Notes under the pieces: model-generated
Seen by the model: the letters and a program-made list of their open reading frames with translations, nothing else
Databases searched by the model: none
What the model was told of the DNA's origin: nothing
In this document: one piece after another, positions 12,185 through 23,936 of the stretch
Layout of the letters: each line of letters opens with the position of its first letter
Numbering within the stretch: position 1 is the stretch's first letter
Assembly (NCBI GenBank): GCA_005408345.1
Contig: SEMN01000257.1
Location: forward strand, 421,501-485,500
Source: Macquaria australasica
Lineage: Eukaryota; Chordata; Actinopteri; Centrarchiformes; Percichthyidae
Length of the DNA: 64,000 bases
Direction of reading: 5' to 3'
Translations under genes and position numbers: made by a program

Positions 12185-12252
12185 GTAACATGTTTAATAA
12201 TATAACACTCCCTAAAGGGCCATTCTGCATGATGAGTACTTTTACTTTTGAT

Positions 12253-12300
12253 ACTACAGAAGATAGACTACTTTATTAATCCCAAAGGGAATTTACATCT
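12253..12300 (-). repeat. Short LINE-type 3' tail fragment
   Basis: ACTACTTTATTAATCCCAAA followed by GGGAATTTA is the complement of the familiar fish tail GGGATTAATAAAGTA. It interrupts the hAT-type consensus between TTTGATACTA and ACACTTTTGCATG. Too short to place in a family. Confidence 0.45.
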
Positions 12301-13420
12301 TGATGCTGACACTTTTGCATGTTTACAAAGTAAAATCTTGAATGCAGGACTTTTACTTGCACCTTGACTTTTACTTTTACAGTTTGTGATTTGTAATAAT
12401 CATAATCATTTATAAATATTTGGTTATAATGGCCTCTTGAATAATGGTGGGAATCACTAAGCTGATTAAAAAGTGATGTATAAAGTTGTGTTATGGCCTT
12501 TTGACTTCTTGTATCACCAGTTGTAAGTATTTACTGATTCCATTTCCTGCTGTCCAAGTGAAAGTGGAAAACATGTGATTTATTGTCTGAATTTCAGGCT
12601 TCAAGGCAATAAAACTAACTAGAAAGTTTGAGGGCGTGTAGAGTTTTGATATCCACTGTGTGTTTGGATATCTGAATGGATTTGCCTCAGTGCTGGAGGC
12701 TGAGGGGGCTGCGAGGGAGGGGTAGGGGAATTAGCAGGACTGTGTTTTGGATACTGAGACATGATGATAACCACAGTGGTCTCTCTGGCTCCAGCTGAAC
12801 CCCACTGTAGCTGGTCAGCATCGGCCACCGCTGGGCTACAGCTACGTTTTGTGCTCTGTGTGTGTGTTCTGTATGAAGCTATTCAGTTGGTTTATTGCAG
12901 GGCTCAATCTGTAAGGAGAAAGAGGGGGAAGCAGAGGTGGGTGAGACGGTGGGTGTATAGAGCTGAGTAGGAGGAAAGAGAAATTTGATATATGCTTATT
13001 GGCTTTTGAATGATTTGTGTAAATACATGTTGTCGATTTTGGAAGTCTTTCATATTATTATTTTAAAGCAGATATTAGTGGGAAAAAATCAGAGGATGTT
13101 TAAGATTGTAGGGTTGGGTGCTCTTTGGGTAAAATAGTAATCATGTGGAAAGGACAGCGATCTGAGGCACATGTGTTAACAAATTCTTTATTAAAGCTTT
13201 TTTTCATTTTGGGCATTTTGCCTTTATTTGATAGTGACAGTGTAGATACAGACAGGAAATATGGGGAGTAAGAGAGGGGTACGAACAAGAGGTGTCTATA
13301 ATGATATGGGATGCATCTTAACTGCTAGCCCACCAGACCGCCCTGTGCTAACTTTGACTTTATTTTGTTTAGTTTTGATTAGCCAAATCTAACCAAAAGA
13401 GATACTGGTGATTGTGAACC

Positions 13421-13428
13421 GTTATACA
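13421..13428 (+). repeat. Left 8-bp target-site duplication (GTTATACA)
   Basis: GTTATACA directly precedes the CAGTGG terminus. An identical octamer directly follows the CCACTG terminus 929 bp later, at 14358-14365. A perfect 8-bp duplication is the signature of hAT transposition. Confidence 0.9.
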
Positions 13429-14357
13429 CAGTGGTGGAGGAGGTATTCAGATCCTTCTCATAAGTAGAAGAAGCAGCACCACAATGTAAAAACACTCAAT
13501 TACAAGTAAAAGTCCTGCAATCAAAAGGTTACTTTAGTAAAAGTACACAAATATTAGCAGCAAAATGTACTTAAAGCTATTTGCTAAAATCAATATTTTT
13601 ATATTAACAATGGATCACATGACTACTTGTAAGTGAAAGGTGTCACTCATAGTGATGAACCCACAGAGAATTCGTCATCATCATCATCATCCGACTCTTC
13701 TGTTCCCCTACGCAGCTTTATATCGCCGTCATTGCTTTGGTTTTCTGGCCCTCAACTTCACTATTTTGGTTCACTCTCGCAGCTCTCATTTGTGTAATTT
13801 TCGGCCGCAGCATACCAAAAATCCTTCCCTGTACCTAACTACAGGCAGACAAAGATAGCGATCAGCTGGTGAGCCCTCAGGAGTTGTTGGAGACCAAAAC
13901 GGAGCTAAAAGAAGAGTGAACATTGGACTTAAATTCGACTGAATGCTAATGTTGCTCCATGTCTGCTGGGTGTGTAAATAAGCAACAGTTTACTTACAAG
14001 TTTGCCAGTGTTGTGTTCACACCTTGTGTCACTACACATATGGTGTATATAGCATTTAATATATTTTATATTTGTTTTCTCATGCTTCACTCATAATGTA
14101 TATGGTATTCTGTTTCTATCCTATGCATCAGTTCTCAAACTTTGGCTGCTGAGACATTTTCCCTGCATGGGATCAATACAGTTTATCTCTTATATACAGT
14201 TGTGTAGTTTATAACTTAGTCTGCAATGTATAATGTGCTATGTATAGCTGTCAAATAAATGTAGTGGAGTAGAAGGATAAGCATATAAGCATTAAATGTA
14301 AAGTACAACTACCTTAAAATTGTATTCAAGTACAGTACTTGACTTAATGTACCACTG
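13429..14357 (+). mobile_element. Complete non-autonomous hAT-type element carrying a nested repeat
   Basis: The termini are CAGTGGTGGAGGAGGTATTC and, at the right, ...TTAATGTACCACTG. They form an imperfect terminal inverted repeat (CAGTGGTGG/CAGTGGTAC), flanked by perfect GTTATACA duplications. Subterminal words AAGTAAAAGTCCTGC and AAGTACAGTACTTGACTTAA are typical of this fish family. There is no transposase open frame, so movement would have needed an enzyme supplied elsewhere. The central part is occupied by another repeat, read on the minus strand. Confidence 0.9.
13571..14020 (-). repeat. Dispersed repeat family B, nested in the hAT element
   Basis: On the minus strand it runs from CAGCAGACATGGAGCAACAT through TTTTAGCTCCGTTTTGGTCT and CCAACAACTCCTGAGG to TAATATAAAAATATTG. 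The same order is seen at 22.3-22.6 and 62.2 kb, and partly at 35.4 and 42.4 kb. It is a non-coding fish interspersed repeat of unknown class. The boundaries inside the host element are approximate. Confidence 0.65.
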
Positions 14358-14779
14358 GTTATACAGAGGTTGTGGGGTAAAAGAAGAAAATGTACTTTTT
14401 TCCCCCCCAATAAACAGTCGTGCCAACAACATACTGGAAAAGGAACTGAGGCACAGAAAAAGGTTATTTTGAAGTCTCTGCCTATGTGTTTATTTATCTA
14501 TAAACATGTTTATTTGTATGAGAATTTGTCTTTATATGCATATTTGTGCATCGACATGTCAGTATTTATTTGTGTAAAAGTGTATTTGTTTTCCTATCTG
14601 TCTCCATGTCTGTGTGTATCTGTGGCTTTAGATGTCAATACCACAGTTTTATTTGTCTCATGCAGCAGAGCATCCACAGAGTTATGAGCACATGGAGGGA
14701 TGAGGGGTGGTTGGTGGTGGATGGATGTTAGTGGTGGGGAATCCACTGGGGCTGTTTGGTTGATGATGGTCAGAGGTTT

Positions 14780-14995
14780 CAGGAGCCCACCTCCTCCCTT
14801 TTCCCAGCCCAGAGCCACCCTGTCATTAGTGTGACAGTCAGGTCCTGTTTAGCCCCAATTGGCCGTGCTAATAACAGTTTTAATAACCTGGGCCCATGTA
14901 ATATTTCACTGTTGTTTGGACCACAAAGTCACGCTAAGAGCCCAGCGATGGAAAAACAGCTTCACTGCCGCAAGGATGGAATGACTGGGTGAACT
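14780..14995. other. Repeat-free island with homeodomain-like sites; candidate CNE
   Basis: The block contains GTCATTAGTGTGACAGTCAG (ATTA core plus a TGACAG MEIS-like word), CCCAATTGGCC (CCAAT box) and AATAACAGTTTTAATAACC. It matches no repeat family that I know. Clustered homeodomain-like words are common by chance, so regulatory function remains a guess. Confidence 0.3.
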
Positions 14996-15551
14996 CTGTC
15001 CGGGGATGTTTGTGTGTGTGTGGTGTATCCATGTTTTCGTATATGACAGACTGACCATAGTATAAATTCGTTTCAGCTTAGATTTGTTTGTCCTTGTGTG
15101 TACCATTACACAAATGCACGTGTGTTTCAGCTCAGTGCTGCTCAGTGCAGATTTGCGTGTATGTTTGCGTGCACACCTGTTTCTGTGTCTGTGTTTGTGC
15201 ACTAGATTAACTCACTGACTGCATGTTAATCTTTTACTGTGTGTAATGTGTTATATAAGGCTTTTCCTGTTTCGACAGTGAAGCAGGGAGCAGTCGGGGC
15301 AGCTGCTGGGCCGCCGTAAACACAAACATGTACATTACTACACCTACATACTCAGACGCATTCATTACTGTCATCAGGTTGCATCAGTGAAAGGTCAGAC
15401 TTGCGCTTTAACTTCAGTCGGGAGTTTGTCAAACTCCAACATGCCCACAGACACAAGGAGGAATTTCTGTGACTTTTGACAGCAGTCCAAGTGGATATGG
15501 AAAACAACATCAAATATCTCAAGTATTGCAAAAATGTTTTCAGACTCACTT

Positions 15552-15845
15552 GAGTTGAGAAAGTCAACTAAATAACCATTCAGTGTGGAGTGATGGGAAT
15601 GTGTTTGTTTGGTAACTACATGCTTAGCTCGATGGTTATGACTCAGTCTCACTGTTCAAAACAATTCAACATTCGCTTCAGATATTCTGAGTTTAAGATG
15701 ATGAATGCGTTGCAATGCATTGTAGGAGCTGTGTTCATATTGGATGATTCCACAGGTTACAATTTACATCCAGTGCCAATATTTAGTGCTGATGCAGAAA
15801 TTAATGTAGAGACAAGGAAGGGTATGGAGGTTTGGTGGTGGATGG
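15552..15845 (+). repeat. Dispersed repeat family J
   Basis: TTGGATGATTCCACAGGTTA, CAATTTACATCCAGTGCCAA and GGAAGGGTATGGAGG recur in diverged form near 50.8 kb (TTGGACGATTCTGCAGCACA, CAATTTACAGCCAATGCCAG). Open frames across both copies are therefore repeat-derived, not genes. Confidence 0.6.
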
Positions 15846-15869
15846 GTGTTTAATGTATCCGACGTTCTG

Positions 15870-16140
15870 TCCTTGATGGGTATGTCATTAGTTTTGCAAG
15901 TATTTGGTCATAAATCAAAGTGTTAACAAAATGAACTTGACGATGGCACTAGATTAAAACTCTGGATCACAACATTAGTAAAAGTAGTAGAATTCATCCT
16001 CTGGGTACCTTGGATATCTGCACCAAATTACATGGCAATCCATCCAGTAGTTGCAAAGATATTTGAGTCTGACTCTGGACCAAGAGGTGTTTGACCAGCC
16101 AACCAACAGACTGACATTGCCATCCGTAGAGCCGCGCCAC
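15870..16140 (+). repeat. Dispersed repeat family H
   Basis: ATGTCATTAGTTTTGCAAGT, AAATTACATGGCAATCCATC, AGTAGTTGCAAAGATATTTG and CAGACTGACATTGCCATCCG match a very common percomorph interspersed repeat (GGCAATCCATCC..AGTTGTTGAGATATTT). A second, interrupted copy is at 51.3-52.3 kb. Confidence 0.65.
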
Positions 16141-17002
16141 AAGCAAGGCACTGAATATGACAAAATGTTGTACATCCAGTGTTGACAAAATAATTTCCCC
16201 ACAAGATCCATCAGTGGCTGTTCTGGAGATTTAGCTTGTATCACACGGTGTTCCTGAGCAGATTGAGCTTGCCCAGTTGTAATGGAGTCGCAGATGTTCA
16301 AACTGCCATGTTGACATGTGGTTGAAGAAATCGAAACTTCTTTCTTGTCCTTGGAGACAGTTGATAAAATAACAATCCATGGTAGTCCATTCAGTAATCC
16401 AGGGTGTTGCAGTCAAATGTGAATATTCTGTCTTGCAGTAGTGTTGCCATATTTCATGCTTCCTCCAAATCTAAAGCAAAAAGTGCTCTGGATGCATATA
16501 AGCACTTCAGAATTGCTTTATGACATAATGTCTTCAACTGTTTTCCCACCTCAGGCTGGTACAAAACCTTCCACCTCAAGTCAGGTTAATGGATTGGATT
16601 GGGTTTGGATACTCACATGTCATAGAATCATTCCTTCTCTCCATACTGTCTGCGAAGGGATTGCATCCTAGCTCAACTACAGTGTAAGAGATGGGGGACA
16701 AAACCCACAGTTTTGTTCTGTGCAAAAATGAATTCTAAAGTTCAACCAAAGCTAATATGCAGCTGTATCAGTCTGAGATAAACAGTCTTTTAGTATAAAA
16801 TTCCTTCTTTGTCTTATTATCCCTGTGCCCTGGCTCAGCAGAGGAAACTGTCAGGGAAAACACAAAGACCAATAACTCTTAAGTACATATGGTATGTGAG
16901 TATTGTATTAAGATAGACTAACAAAAATCTGAACCTATCCTTTATGAACTATTTTAAGATATTGAGGAATTGTTTTGTAAAATCCATATTCATTCCAATC
17001 AG

Positions 17003-17015
17003 CCCCCCCCCCCCC
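17003..17015. repeat. Poly-C run (C13)
   Basis: Thirteen consecutive C, a site prone to polymerase slippage and length error. Confidence 0.9.
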
Positions 17016-17084
17016 GATTTGAATGGAAAATGCTGAGATGGAAACCCAACTACAGACACACACAGCTGCTTCAGCTCCTTCCAC

Positions 17085-17420
17085 CCAGGGTTTTGCCACA
17101 GTCAAGCTGAGTCAAAGAGCGAGACAGTCTGTGTGAGCAGAGTGAAACCTAATTCTCTGGCAGCCTTCACCCTCAGCCGACGCTGTGAAAGATAAAGACT
17201 CAGGGGGAAACTGGGCCTGGGAATCCAGCTAGTATTGGCTTTTACTGGGCAGCCCACATCACAGAGGGGACCTTGAGCAGTTCTTAGCCCACCGGGGAGG
17301 GCTGGAGACGGAGGCCTGCAGAGAGAGTCGGCCGGACGGCGGCTGGGGAGCATCAGGGATGAACCAGGGAGCTCTTTCATTAGCTGCCAGCCTGCAGATT
17401 GCTTCCAACTGGACCCACAG
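17085..17420. other. GC-rich repeat-free island; candidate CNE
   Basis: GC-rich sequence with CGGCCGGACGGCGGCTGGGG and CACCGGGGAGGGCTGGAGAC, clearly richer than both flanks. A 118-codon minus-strand open frame crosses it but shows no domain and low amino-acid complexity. I treat it as non-coding and possibly regulatory. Confidence 0.3.
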
Positions 17421-17519
17421 ACAAAACACAACTCCAAAAGAGAAAAAGAGACAGACAAACAGAGTCAGCCAGAAAAACCTGACAGCAAATCATACAATAT
17501 AACCAAACTGAAGATATGG

Positions 17520-18160
17520 TTTTAAAGGACCATGCTAGCAGTTATGCAAGTTTTAACCTATGTATTAGAAATCACAGCTTTACATCACAGCTAACCACAT
17601 GCAAACCATGTACTGTGTTTTAGAAATCTAAATATAGTTTTTACCATTCCAGGCAGCCATTAGTGTCCATTCATTTCTGTACAATATGAAAAACCATTAG
17701 CATACTCTTGAAACTTATTTGCGTGTAATCCATCATTGTGAACATCTGGGCTGCACTGATTGTTTTGTCAAAATGCTGTGATAATGTAATGTTGACAAAA
17801 ACATCATGTAGATTGATGATTCACTGAGATAATTTCAATAACTCATAAATTTCATAAATCCAAGAGGCTGAAGACTACAAGCTTGAAAATGAAAGAAGAT
17901 CTGGGGGTGTGTGGCGTTAGAGAGCCTCCGTAGCCCACTCCTCATCTCTGCTTGAGGCTAGCAGCTTGTGGCGACATCAGCTGCTACTAGCATAACATCT
18001 CTGATCGAACTGTTGGCAACCGAGTTGCATTGTGGGTAATGTTGGTGCCAGGTTTTGACAAGGAAGAAGAACGCGTGATGTCTCTTGCTCTTCTGCATCA
18101 ACTTTGATTGGTGATTTTTTTGAACGCCAATTAAAGATGATAGATCACCTACCACTTACC
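17520..18160. repeat. Probable old dispersed repeat pieces
   Basis: TTAAAGGACCATGCTAGCAG near the left and GTTGCATTGTGGGTAATG then AAGGAAGAAGAACGCGTG near the right look like fragments of fish interspersed repeats that I have seen elsewhere. There is no second copy inside this window to confirm it. No coding signal. Confidence 0.35.
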
Positions 18161-18467
18161 ACTGTGTTGTTAAAAAACTGTACATTCACTAAACACACAG
18201 TCTAACAAAGCGTTTAAAAGCTCAGCGGTCCGTAGAGGGTTTCTAGAGCTGGTGGCCATAGGTCATGAATCAGCCGCCTCTCTGTAAAGTCTTTTGAAGA
18301 GAACATGAGCAATTTATGGAACCCAACACTCTGTTAAAAAGCAGCCTGGATGCCTCTTTAAGGATTTGGTGGGGAAGCAGCGTAAGAACACGAGCTGAAT
18401 CAATTAGCCCTAGTGTGTGATTTATGGGTGAGGTGAGAGACTGAGCCTGCCTTTTCTCTGTGGAGGC

Positions 18468-18610
18468 ACACACACACACACACGCGCGCGCACACACTAA
18501 CACCTGTCAAAGACAGTAGAGGGGATAGACGCCCGAGGCCTGAGCCCACCAGATTAACCATGCCATCACACTCTGACGTTAATCAGTGCCTGACACACAC
18601 ACACACACAC
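18468..18610. repeat. Two (CA)n tracts
   Basis: A CA run with an ACGCGCGCGC interruption, then a second pure CA run about 100 bp on. CG alternation next to CA is a classic Z-DNA-prone context. Confidence 0.8.
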
Positions 18611-20190
18611 CTGCATACACACACAAGAATGTACATGAATGTGTCCATGCACACATTATTCAGAGCTCATCTTATTTTACAGTCAGCGTGGAGATTCTTT
18701 TCTGATACTCTGAAGCTGCAGGAGCATTCTGTGCAGTATACATTATGCAACACAACATCAGTTGAAGTGAAGTATTTACCTTCAACATGTCTGCAGCCGG
18801 TGTTCTCAGCTCTATTACTAACCAGCAGACGTGGGTAGCTTTTAGATCCACCCTCTGGTATGTGCGGTGTTTCCACTCTCCATGTGCTGTAGATTAGTCT
18901 CTTTGTTCTCTGCGGTGCTGCCATAACACTCGCTCATTAATCACACTCTTACAGTAGTCCGCTCTTCCACCATCCCTCCCTCCATGGCTGCTAGCTATTC
19001 CCAGGGTGTGAACTCTCGCTGCTGCTAAACCGCAGTGTTATCCAGCCAGCAGACAGGAGGGAAAGTGGGTCAACAGAAACCACACTGGAACCACCTGAAA
19101 GCAGCAGGAATGCAAGACCACCTCCTATTCCTCTGACTGCATGGGTGTCTGTTAGGACTCACATTGCTGTATGGCAGCATTAGTAAGACCAAATTTGATC
19201 TTGGAGTTTTCATCATTTTAACTGAGAGAATTTATTTGTCAGCACTCCATCAGGACAATATTTAAGTTCCCTCTAACATGAAATTTACTGACCTATGATA
19301 AAGAACTTCCATCCATCTTGGAATGTGGTATCCAGATTTTCTTAACATGTCCATAGACTATAGAGCCATTGAAAGGCTGAAAGTGTGATCCCAGTGAGAC
19401 CTCAAGCATCTGCATGCATGACATCATAATCTGCAGTTCCACAACCTGTGTGTGGCTCCTTAAGGATGATTGTGTCTGCACTGCTACCAAGCCAGTCTCT
19501 TCCTACTCCACCTCCTTCCAAAACACACTGGCAAGAAAGGAACACACCAAATGTTAAAGACAAGAACAACAAGAAAGCCAAGTATCATTGCTAAGTGTAG
19601 AAACAAAGACATTCAGCTTTTCCTGGTTTCATCCACTTCCCATACTAAAAGCATGCTACCTGTTGCACTATTTAGTATGAGGATATAAGCAAATGATTAA
19701 CTTTCCTGCATAATTTCAAGAAGCTCCTGGGAAACCGAGGCCTACTATGGTGTTTGTATCCCTTTCTACTGCTGTGACTGTCACAGCACTACACTTTTTT
19801 ACTTTTTTACTTTCAAAAGTTTTACTTGTACATGAACCATTTATTTTCTGTAGCTTTTCTAATCAATCATCATTTATAATAACACCCTGTTTGCTCTGTG
19901 AACAAACACAGTGTTTATTAGTCTCCATACACATGTTAAAACCTATGATCCCATCCTCTCATAACACTCATAATAACACATTTTCAGATCGCTTAATTCT
20001 TCACTCCAAATAAATCACTGCTAAAGCAAAGCCAGTGATGGAGAGCCAGTGTTTCAACATGGGGCCCTGTGCTGCTTTTACATATTGGACCTTTTAGAGG
20101 CGACTCGGAGCTGTTTGAATGTTTATGTCACTGTCCAACAGTCTCTGGGTTAAATCTATCATGAGCTTTCAGACTTTAAATCAGAACAGC
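18611..20190. other. No gene seen
   Basis: Mixed unique sequence with short open frames only. I see no known repeat family, no splice-site-bounded coding segment and no RNA gene. Confidence 0.45.
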
Positions 20191-20199
20191 ATGCAACAG

Positions 20200-21030
20200 G
20201 GGGTCGAGTTTCTCTGTGCTGGAGGCCCCGGGGTCCAAGGCCTCGCTCGCTGCCTTTGTTTCCAGCTTTCAGGCGTACCCACACTCAAACACTCAAACAC
20301 TCAAACACACACACACACACACACACACTCTAAGCCCCCTTCCCAAAATATCTCTTGCACGCTACACTCTTGCCTTTCGTTCCACCTCCACCCCCTGCCT
20401 CTTTGTCGTTGCCTCCTCCCCTGCCACCCCCCCACCCCCCCTTTTCCAAGCCAATGGTGAATTAGCATTTTTCCACAGCTTTACTTTTGTCTTAGTTAAC
20501 CCTCCCCACCACCACTGCCACCACTATACTGCCCCCCCACCTTTCTCTATCTGCTGGTATGTGGCCCATCATTAATCTGTAGCACAGCCCGAAATGACCC
20601 CTCAAAAACCAGCCCACGGGGGCCACTGCTGGGAAAGGGGGGCCCTTCACTTCTCATTAAGAGCCAATAGACGCCCCAACTCCCCATCCTATACGCCAAC
20701 TCCCCCTCCCCTCCTCTCTCTCCCCATTGCTTGCTCACTATGTCACGCTAATCGCATGCGCTCATTAGCATGGCGCCCCCGTTTGGGTCCTGCCGTGCAT
20801 TATTGGGTCAGGCAGGGGAACGGACGCCTCTCTTTTTGTTGGAGTTGGCTTTTAGAGATGCAAAATATGATATCCATTGAGCCCCTTCACGTACTCTCGC
20901 TACCTCTCCACCCCCCCACTGTGCGTGCTAAAGACCCTGCTACGAAGCTGCATCCCAAAACAGCCCAGCTCTCATCCCTCCCTCCACCCCCAGCCCTGGT
21001 TAAAGGAAGTTCGCCCCTGATCCAGTGACC
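20200..21030. other. Large GC-rich island, best candidate for conserved non-coding elements
   Basis: After a (CA)n at 20304-20328, the sequence is strongly C-rich and repeat-free. The core at 20560-20900 contains CATTAATC, TTCTCATTAAGAGCCAATAG, CGCTCATTAGCATGG (homeodomain/POU-like), GGGGGGCCC and ATGCAAAATATGATATCC (octamer-like). A 144-codon plus-strand open frame covers part of it. It is proline-rich with no domain, consistent with C-rich composition instead of a gene. Dense ATTA and octamer-like words suggest an enhancer-type element, but this is inference. Confidence 0.35.
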
Positions 21031-21849
21031 TGTGCCAAGTCTGAGCCAGTGCTGTGCCAGTCTGCATCCCCCACCTCTCTTTGCTTCTCAATCAGACGTG
21101 TTGATGAGACTTCAAGGCATCTGGGCACACAGCACAAGTCACAAGGCTCTCAGCTGAGTCAGTCTCAGCCCTCAGTCTGCCACCCAGACTGTGGTGGACT
21201 CAGCCTAACACCTAACAAAGTCAGCAAAGCTTTACTTCACTGTGGTTTTCAAAGGTTTAGCTAAACTCATGATGATCAGCAAAGGATGAGGCATGGGAAA
21301 AACTTGCTAAGGGGAGTAGCACATGTGGATACACGCACCCACCCACACACACACAATATGCATGGGCACATACACACAGATGTTCCCCGATTCCAATGCC
21401 AGTCAACAATAATGAAACATGATGTAACCAAAATATTATTTCATAATTAAATTCAATAACTTGCCAATGACGCCCTGGATTAAACTGTAAATCCCCCTGA
21501 TATTATGGAAAGTGTAGTGTGACAGCTCAGGCCTGTAAATTACAGTTAACCCCGCAGTATTTCACACTGTCAGATAATAACAGACAGACAACACACACCG
21601 GCCCTCATGTGTGCAGACATGCTGACTTTAACTTAATAACAATAAAGTATGACATTTTATGTTGCGTTTTTATCCAGCTCTTTGTGCGGCTCTTCATGTC
21701 TCTTTGTAAGATTACTGCATGTTTACTGTTCTTTGCGATTCTGATTGGTATACATCCACATGTTCCACTTTAATGCTCAATAAACACTTTTATAAGTATA
21801 TAAATCACATTTATAACTTAACTTTTTTAATTCTGGTTTATTACAACAT

Positions 21850-22252
21850 GGGTTTTAGATTTGTGGTTTTAGCCATCATTTCTATTAGTTATGATAACAT
21901 TGTACTCACTAAGATAATTGCTGAGATCTGGGAACATATCAGTATAAGTCCAACAAAAACAAGAGTGGTCAGACGATCATACAGGCTGTAAAACAAGCCA
22001 ACAGTTTTGCTAGATTGGAGGCAAAACTGAAAGTGAGCTGCCCAAAATGTCAGTAATAATCCCCAATTGCACAGGAAGCTGGTCTCTAAACTGGGATGGT
22101 TGTTTTGGGTAAAGTAACCTTTGCTTTGTCTTCCAAATATGTTTGTCTAACTTGGGAGTTTGTCTGACTTTGTCTGACTATCTTAGCAATGTACTTGATG
22201 ACTACAATTTTATTATTGCTAATAGGAATCATAAGATAAGGCCCAAGTAGTA
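21850..22252 (+). mobile_element. TIR element (family C), about 0.4 kb
   Basis: The left arm (CTATTAGTTATGATAACATT, GTACTCACTAAGATAATTGC) and the reverse complement of the right arm (CCTATTAGCAATAATAAAAT, AGTACATTGCTAAGATAG) match over about 50 bp. The middle has GCATACAGG-type words shared with the copies at 53.6 and 61.9 kb (CAAGCCAACAGTTTTGC). It is a non-coding MITE-like element; superfamily not assigned. Confidence 0.65.
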
Positions 22253-22299
22253 ATAAACTGGAATTGGAACTGTGTTAATCCATTTTTAGCCACTTGGAG

Positions 22300-22640
22300 G
22301 AACACACACACCAAGCTATAAAGACAACATTAACATTTTATGACCTTATTATGTTTTGGTGAAGAACATGTCAGCAGACAGTTACCCATTCACACATGCA
22401 GCAGACACAGAGCAACATTAGCATTCATTTGGAGTCGTGTTTCTGGCCACGTGACGAATGTAAATCCAATACTCACTCAACTTTTAGCTCTATTTTTGGT
22501 CTCCACTAACTCCTGAGAAAATTCTTCTGGCTCTTTAGCTGCTAAATGCTCCACTAGTTCCACTATTTAGTAGTTGCTAACTGACTGTCTGCTGTTTGGT
22601 GCTCAATTATTAGAATTATTAGCACTTGACAGTGTTTTGG
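22300..22640 (+). repeat. Dispersed repeat family B
   Basis: CAGACACAGAGCAACATTAG, CATTCATTTGGAGTC, CAACTTTTAGCTCTATTTTT and GGTCTCCACTAACTCCTGAG run in the same order as the copy nested at 13.6 kb. The 3' part is missing and the next sequence is a hAT-type fragment. Confidence 0.6.
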
Positions 22641-22644
22641 TCCT

Positions 22645-22815
22645 TAATCTATAACATCAAATTTTATAAGCTGATGTTTTGTATGTGAAATCTGAATCTG
22701 CAATATTTGCCTCTGAAAAGTAAAAAGTAACATAAAATAGAAATACTCAAGTACCTCAAAATTGTACTTAAGTATAGGACTTGAGTAAATGCACCTTATT
22801 ACTTTTCTCTACTGA
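22645..22815 (+). mobile_element. Partial hAT-type element, right-hand end
   Basis: TGAAATCTGAATCTGCAATA, AATACTCAAGTACCTCAAAA and GGACTTGAGTAAATGC match the right-hand portions of the elements at 13.4 and 53.9 kb. The terminal CCACTG is not preserved and the left half is absent. Confidence 0.6.
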
Positions 22816-23279
22816 ATCTGACAATAAAATTTTTCATTGACTTCATGTATTTTAGTTTTTAAATACATTTTCTTTTTGTCTTTTTTAGTGATTTTTTTTT
22901 AATTGAAATTGATTGAAAGTTTTCTGGTACAGGATATGAATCCTCCACACCAACTAAAAACCATACATACCAAAAAAAAAAAAAAAAATCCCAAAATCAC
23001 AATAACTTCACAAATAATCACAAGTCAACTTTATAATTATACAAAATATCCTTTGCTGACCAGAAATGATCCAGTCTATTTTTAAAAGTGTTAACTGAAG
23101 GAGCCTGCACTACATCCTTTGGCGTGCAAATTGTACTAAAGCATTTAATATCTTATGTTAATATACTAATGTACCAAAACCTCTCCCAGTACATCATACC
23201 TCAATACACTTGTACTTGTCATCCACAGAAAGACCCCCATCCTACCCCCTACTGGAAACAGTAGATCTCACAAAACACT
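22816..23279. other. No gene seen; poly-A run
   Basis: AT-rich sequence containing a run of about 17 A near 22971-22988 and several T-runs. Nothing else is recognisable. Confidence 0.45.
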
Positions 23280-23500
23280 GTGTCAAACTGATCATTGATA
23301 TCTGGCCTTTTCGCCGTGCATCTTTTCTCTTAGGGTGTCAGAGAGACCTATTGTCCGCCCCCCTGCGCACAACCCTTGAAAACCAAGGGGGCCCAGATCT
23401 GACACGGCTGACCTTGGTGTCAACCCCCTGCACCCCACCCTGCGACCCCTTCTCCAAGCTGTGGGGTTGGGGTCTCATTTTTCGCTGACTGCTGCATTGT
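23280..23500. other. GC-rich island with GGGGGCCC; candidate CNE
   Basis: The block holds AACCAAGGGGGCCCAGATCT and CGGCTGACCTTGGTGTCAAC, whose TGACCTTG is the complement of an orphan-nuclear-receptor half-site (CAAGGTCA). It is repeat-free and far more GC-rich than its flanks. No open frame with similarity. Regulatory role is inferred. Confidence 0.3.
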
Positions 23501-23514
23501 GGGAAACCCAGTGA

Positions 23515-23516
<2 letters not shown>

Positions 23517-23566
<50 letters not shown>

Positions 23567-23610
23567 TGAGTGTGTGCATATGTGTATGTGTGTGTGTGGG
23601 GGGGGGGGGG
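23517..23610. repeat. (GA)n tract then (TG)n and G13
   Basis: About 22 uninterrupted AG/GA units, then a TG-rich spacer ending in thirteen G. A pure purine mirror tract of this kind can adopt triplex (H-DNA) form, and the G-run quadruplex-like forms. Confidence 0.9.
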
Positions 23611-23934
23611 TCACATCCCCAATCAGTGATGTAAAACAGAACCATTGTCGGGGTGGCAGGAAAGAAAAACCCTGATTAATGCAATGGGGTGTTTGTTTGA
23701 GAGATGAAAGAGGAGAAAAAGGGGGGTACTGCGAGAGAGCAAGGGAGGGAATGTAGAAAGAGAGAGAGAGAAGAATCAGGGCATGAGAAGGTTCTCGACG
23801 CATTCGAGAGTCTGTTCAATGTCCAGCGGAGGAGATCTGGGGGAGAAATATTTCACAGCTGACAAGTGTGTGTGTGTGTGTGAGAGAAGAGGTGGGGGTG
23901 TGGACGAGGGACAGGAACTGATGAAGTGGAGCTG

Positions 23935-23936
<2 letters not shown>

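Larger units (their letters stand above)
11471..12375 (-). mobile_element. Degraded hAT-type element, split by a solo LTR
   Basis: It begins CAGTGGTGGTGTAGTGGAGT and continues TACTCCACTACATTTTGGAG and AGTTGCTAGTTACTTTGCAG. It resumes after the LTR with GATGAGTACTTTTACTTTTG and GAATGCAGGACTTTTACTTG, all shared with the other CAGTGG elements here. The far terminus is eroded and no 8-bp duplication can be assigned. Confidence 0.65.

Noticed and set aside
20594..21028. 144-codon plus-strand frame in a GC-rich island
   Set aside because: Proline/serine/leucine-rich with no motif. C-rich DNA has few stop codons, and a second overlapping frame is also open.
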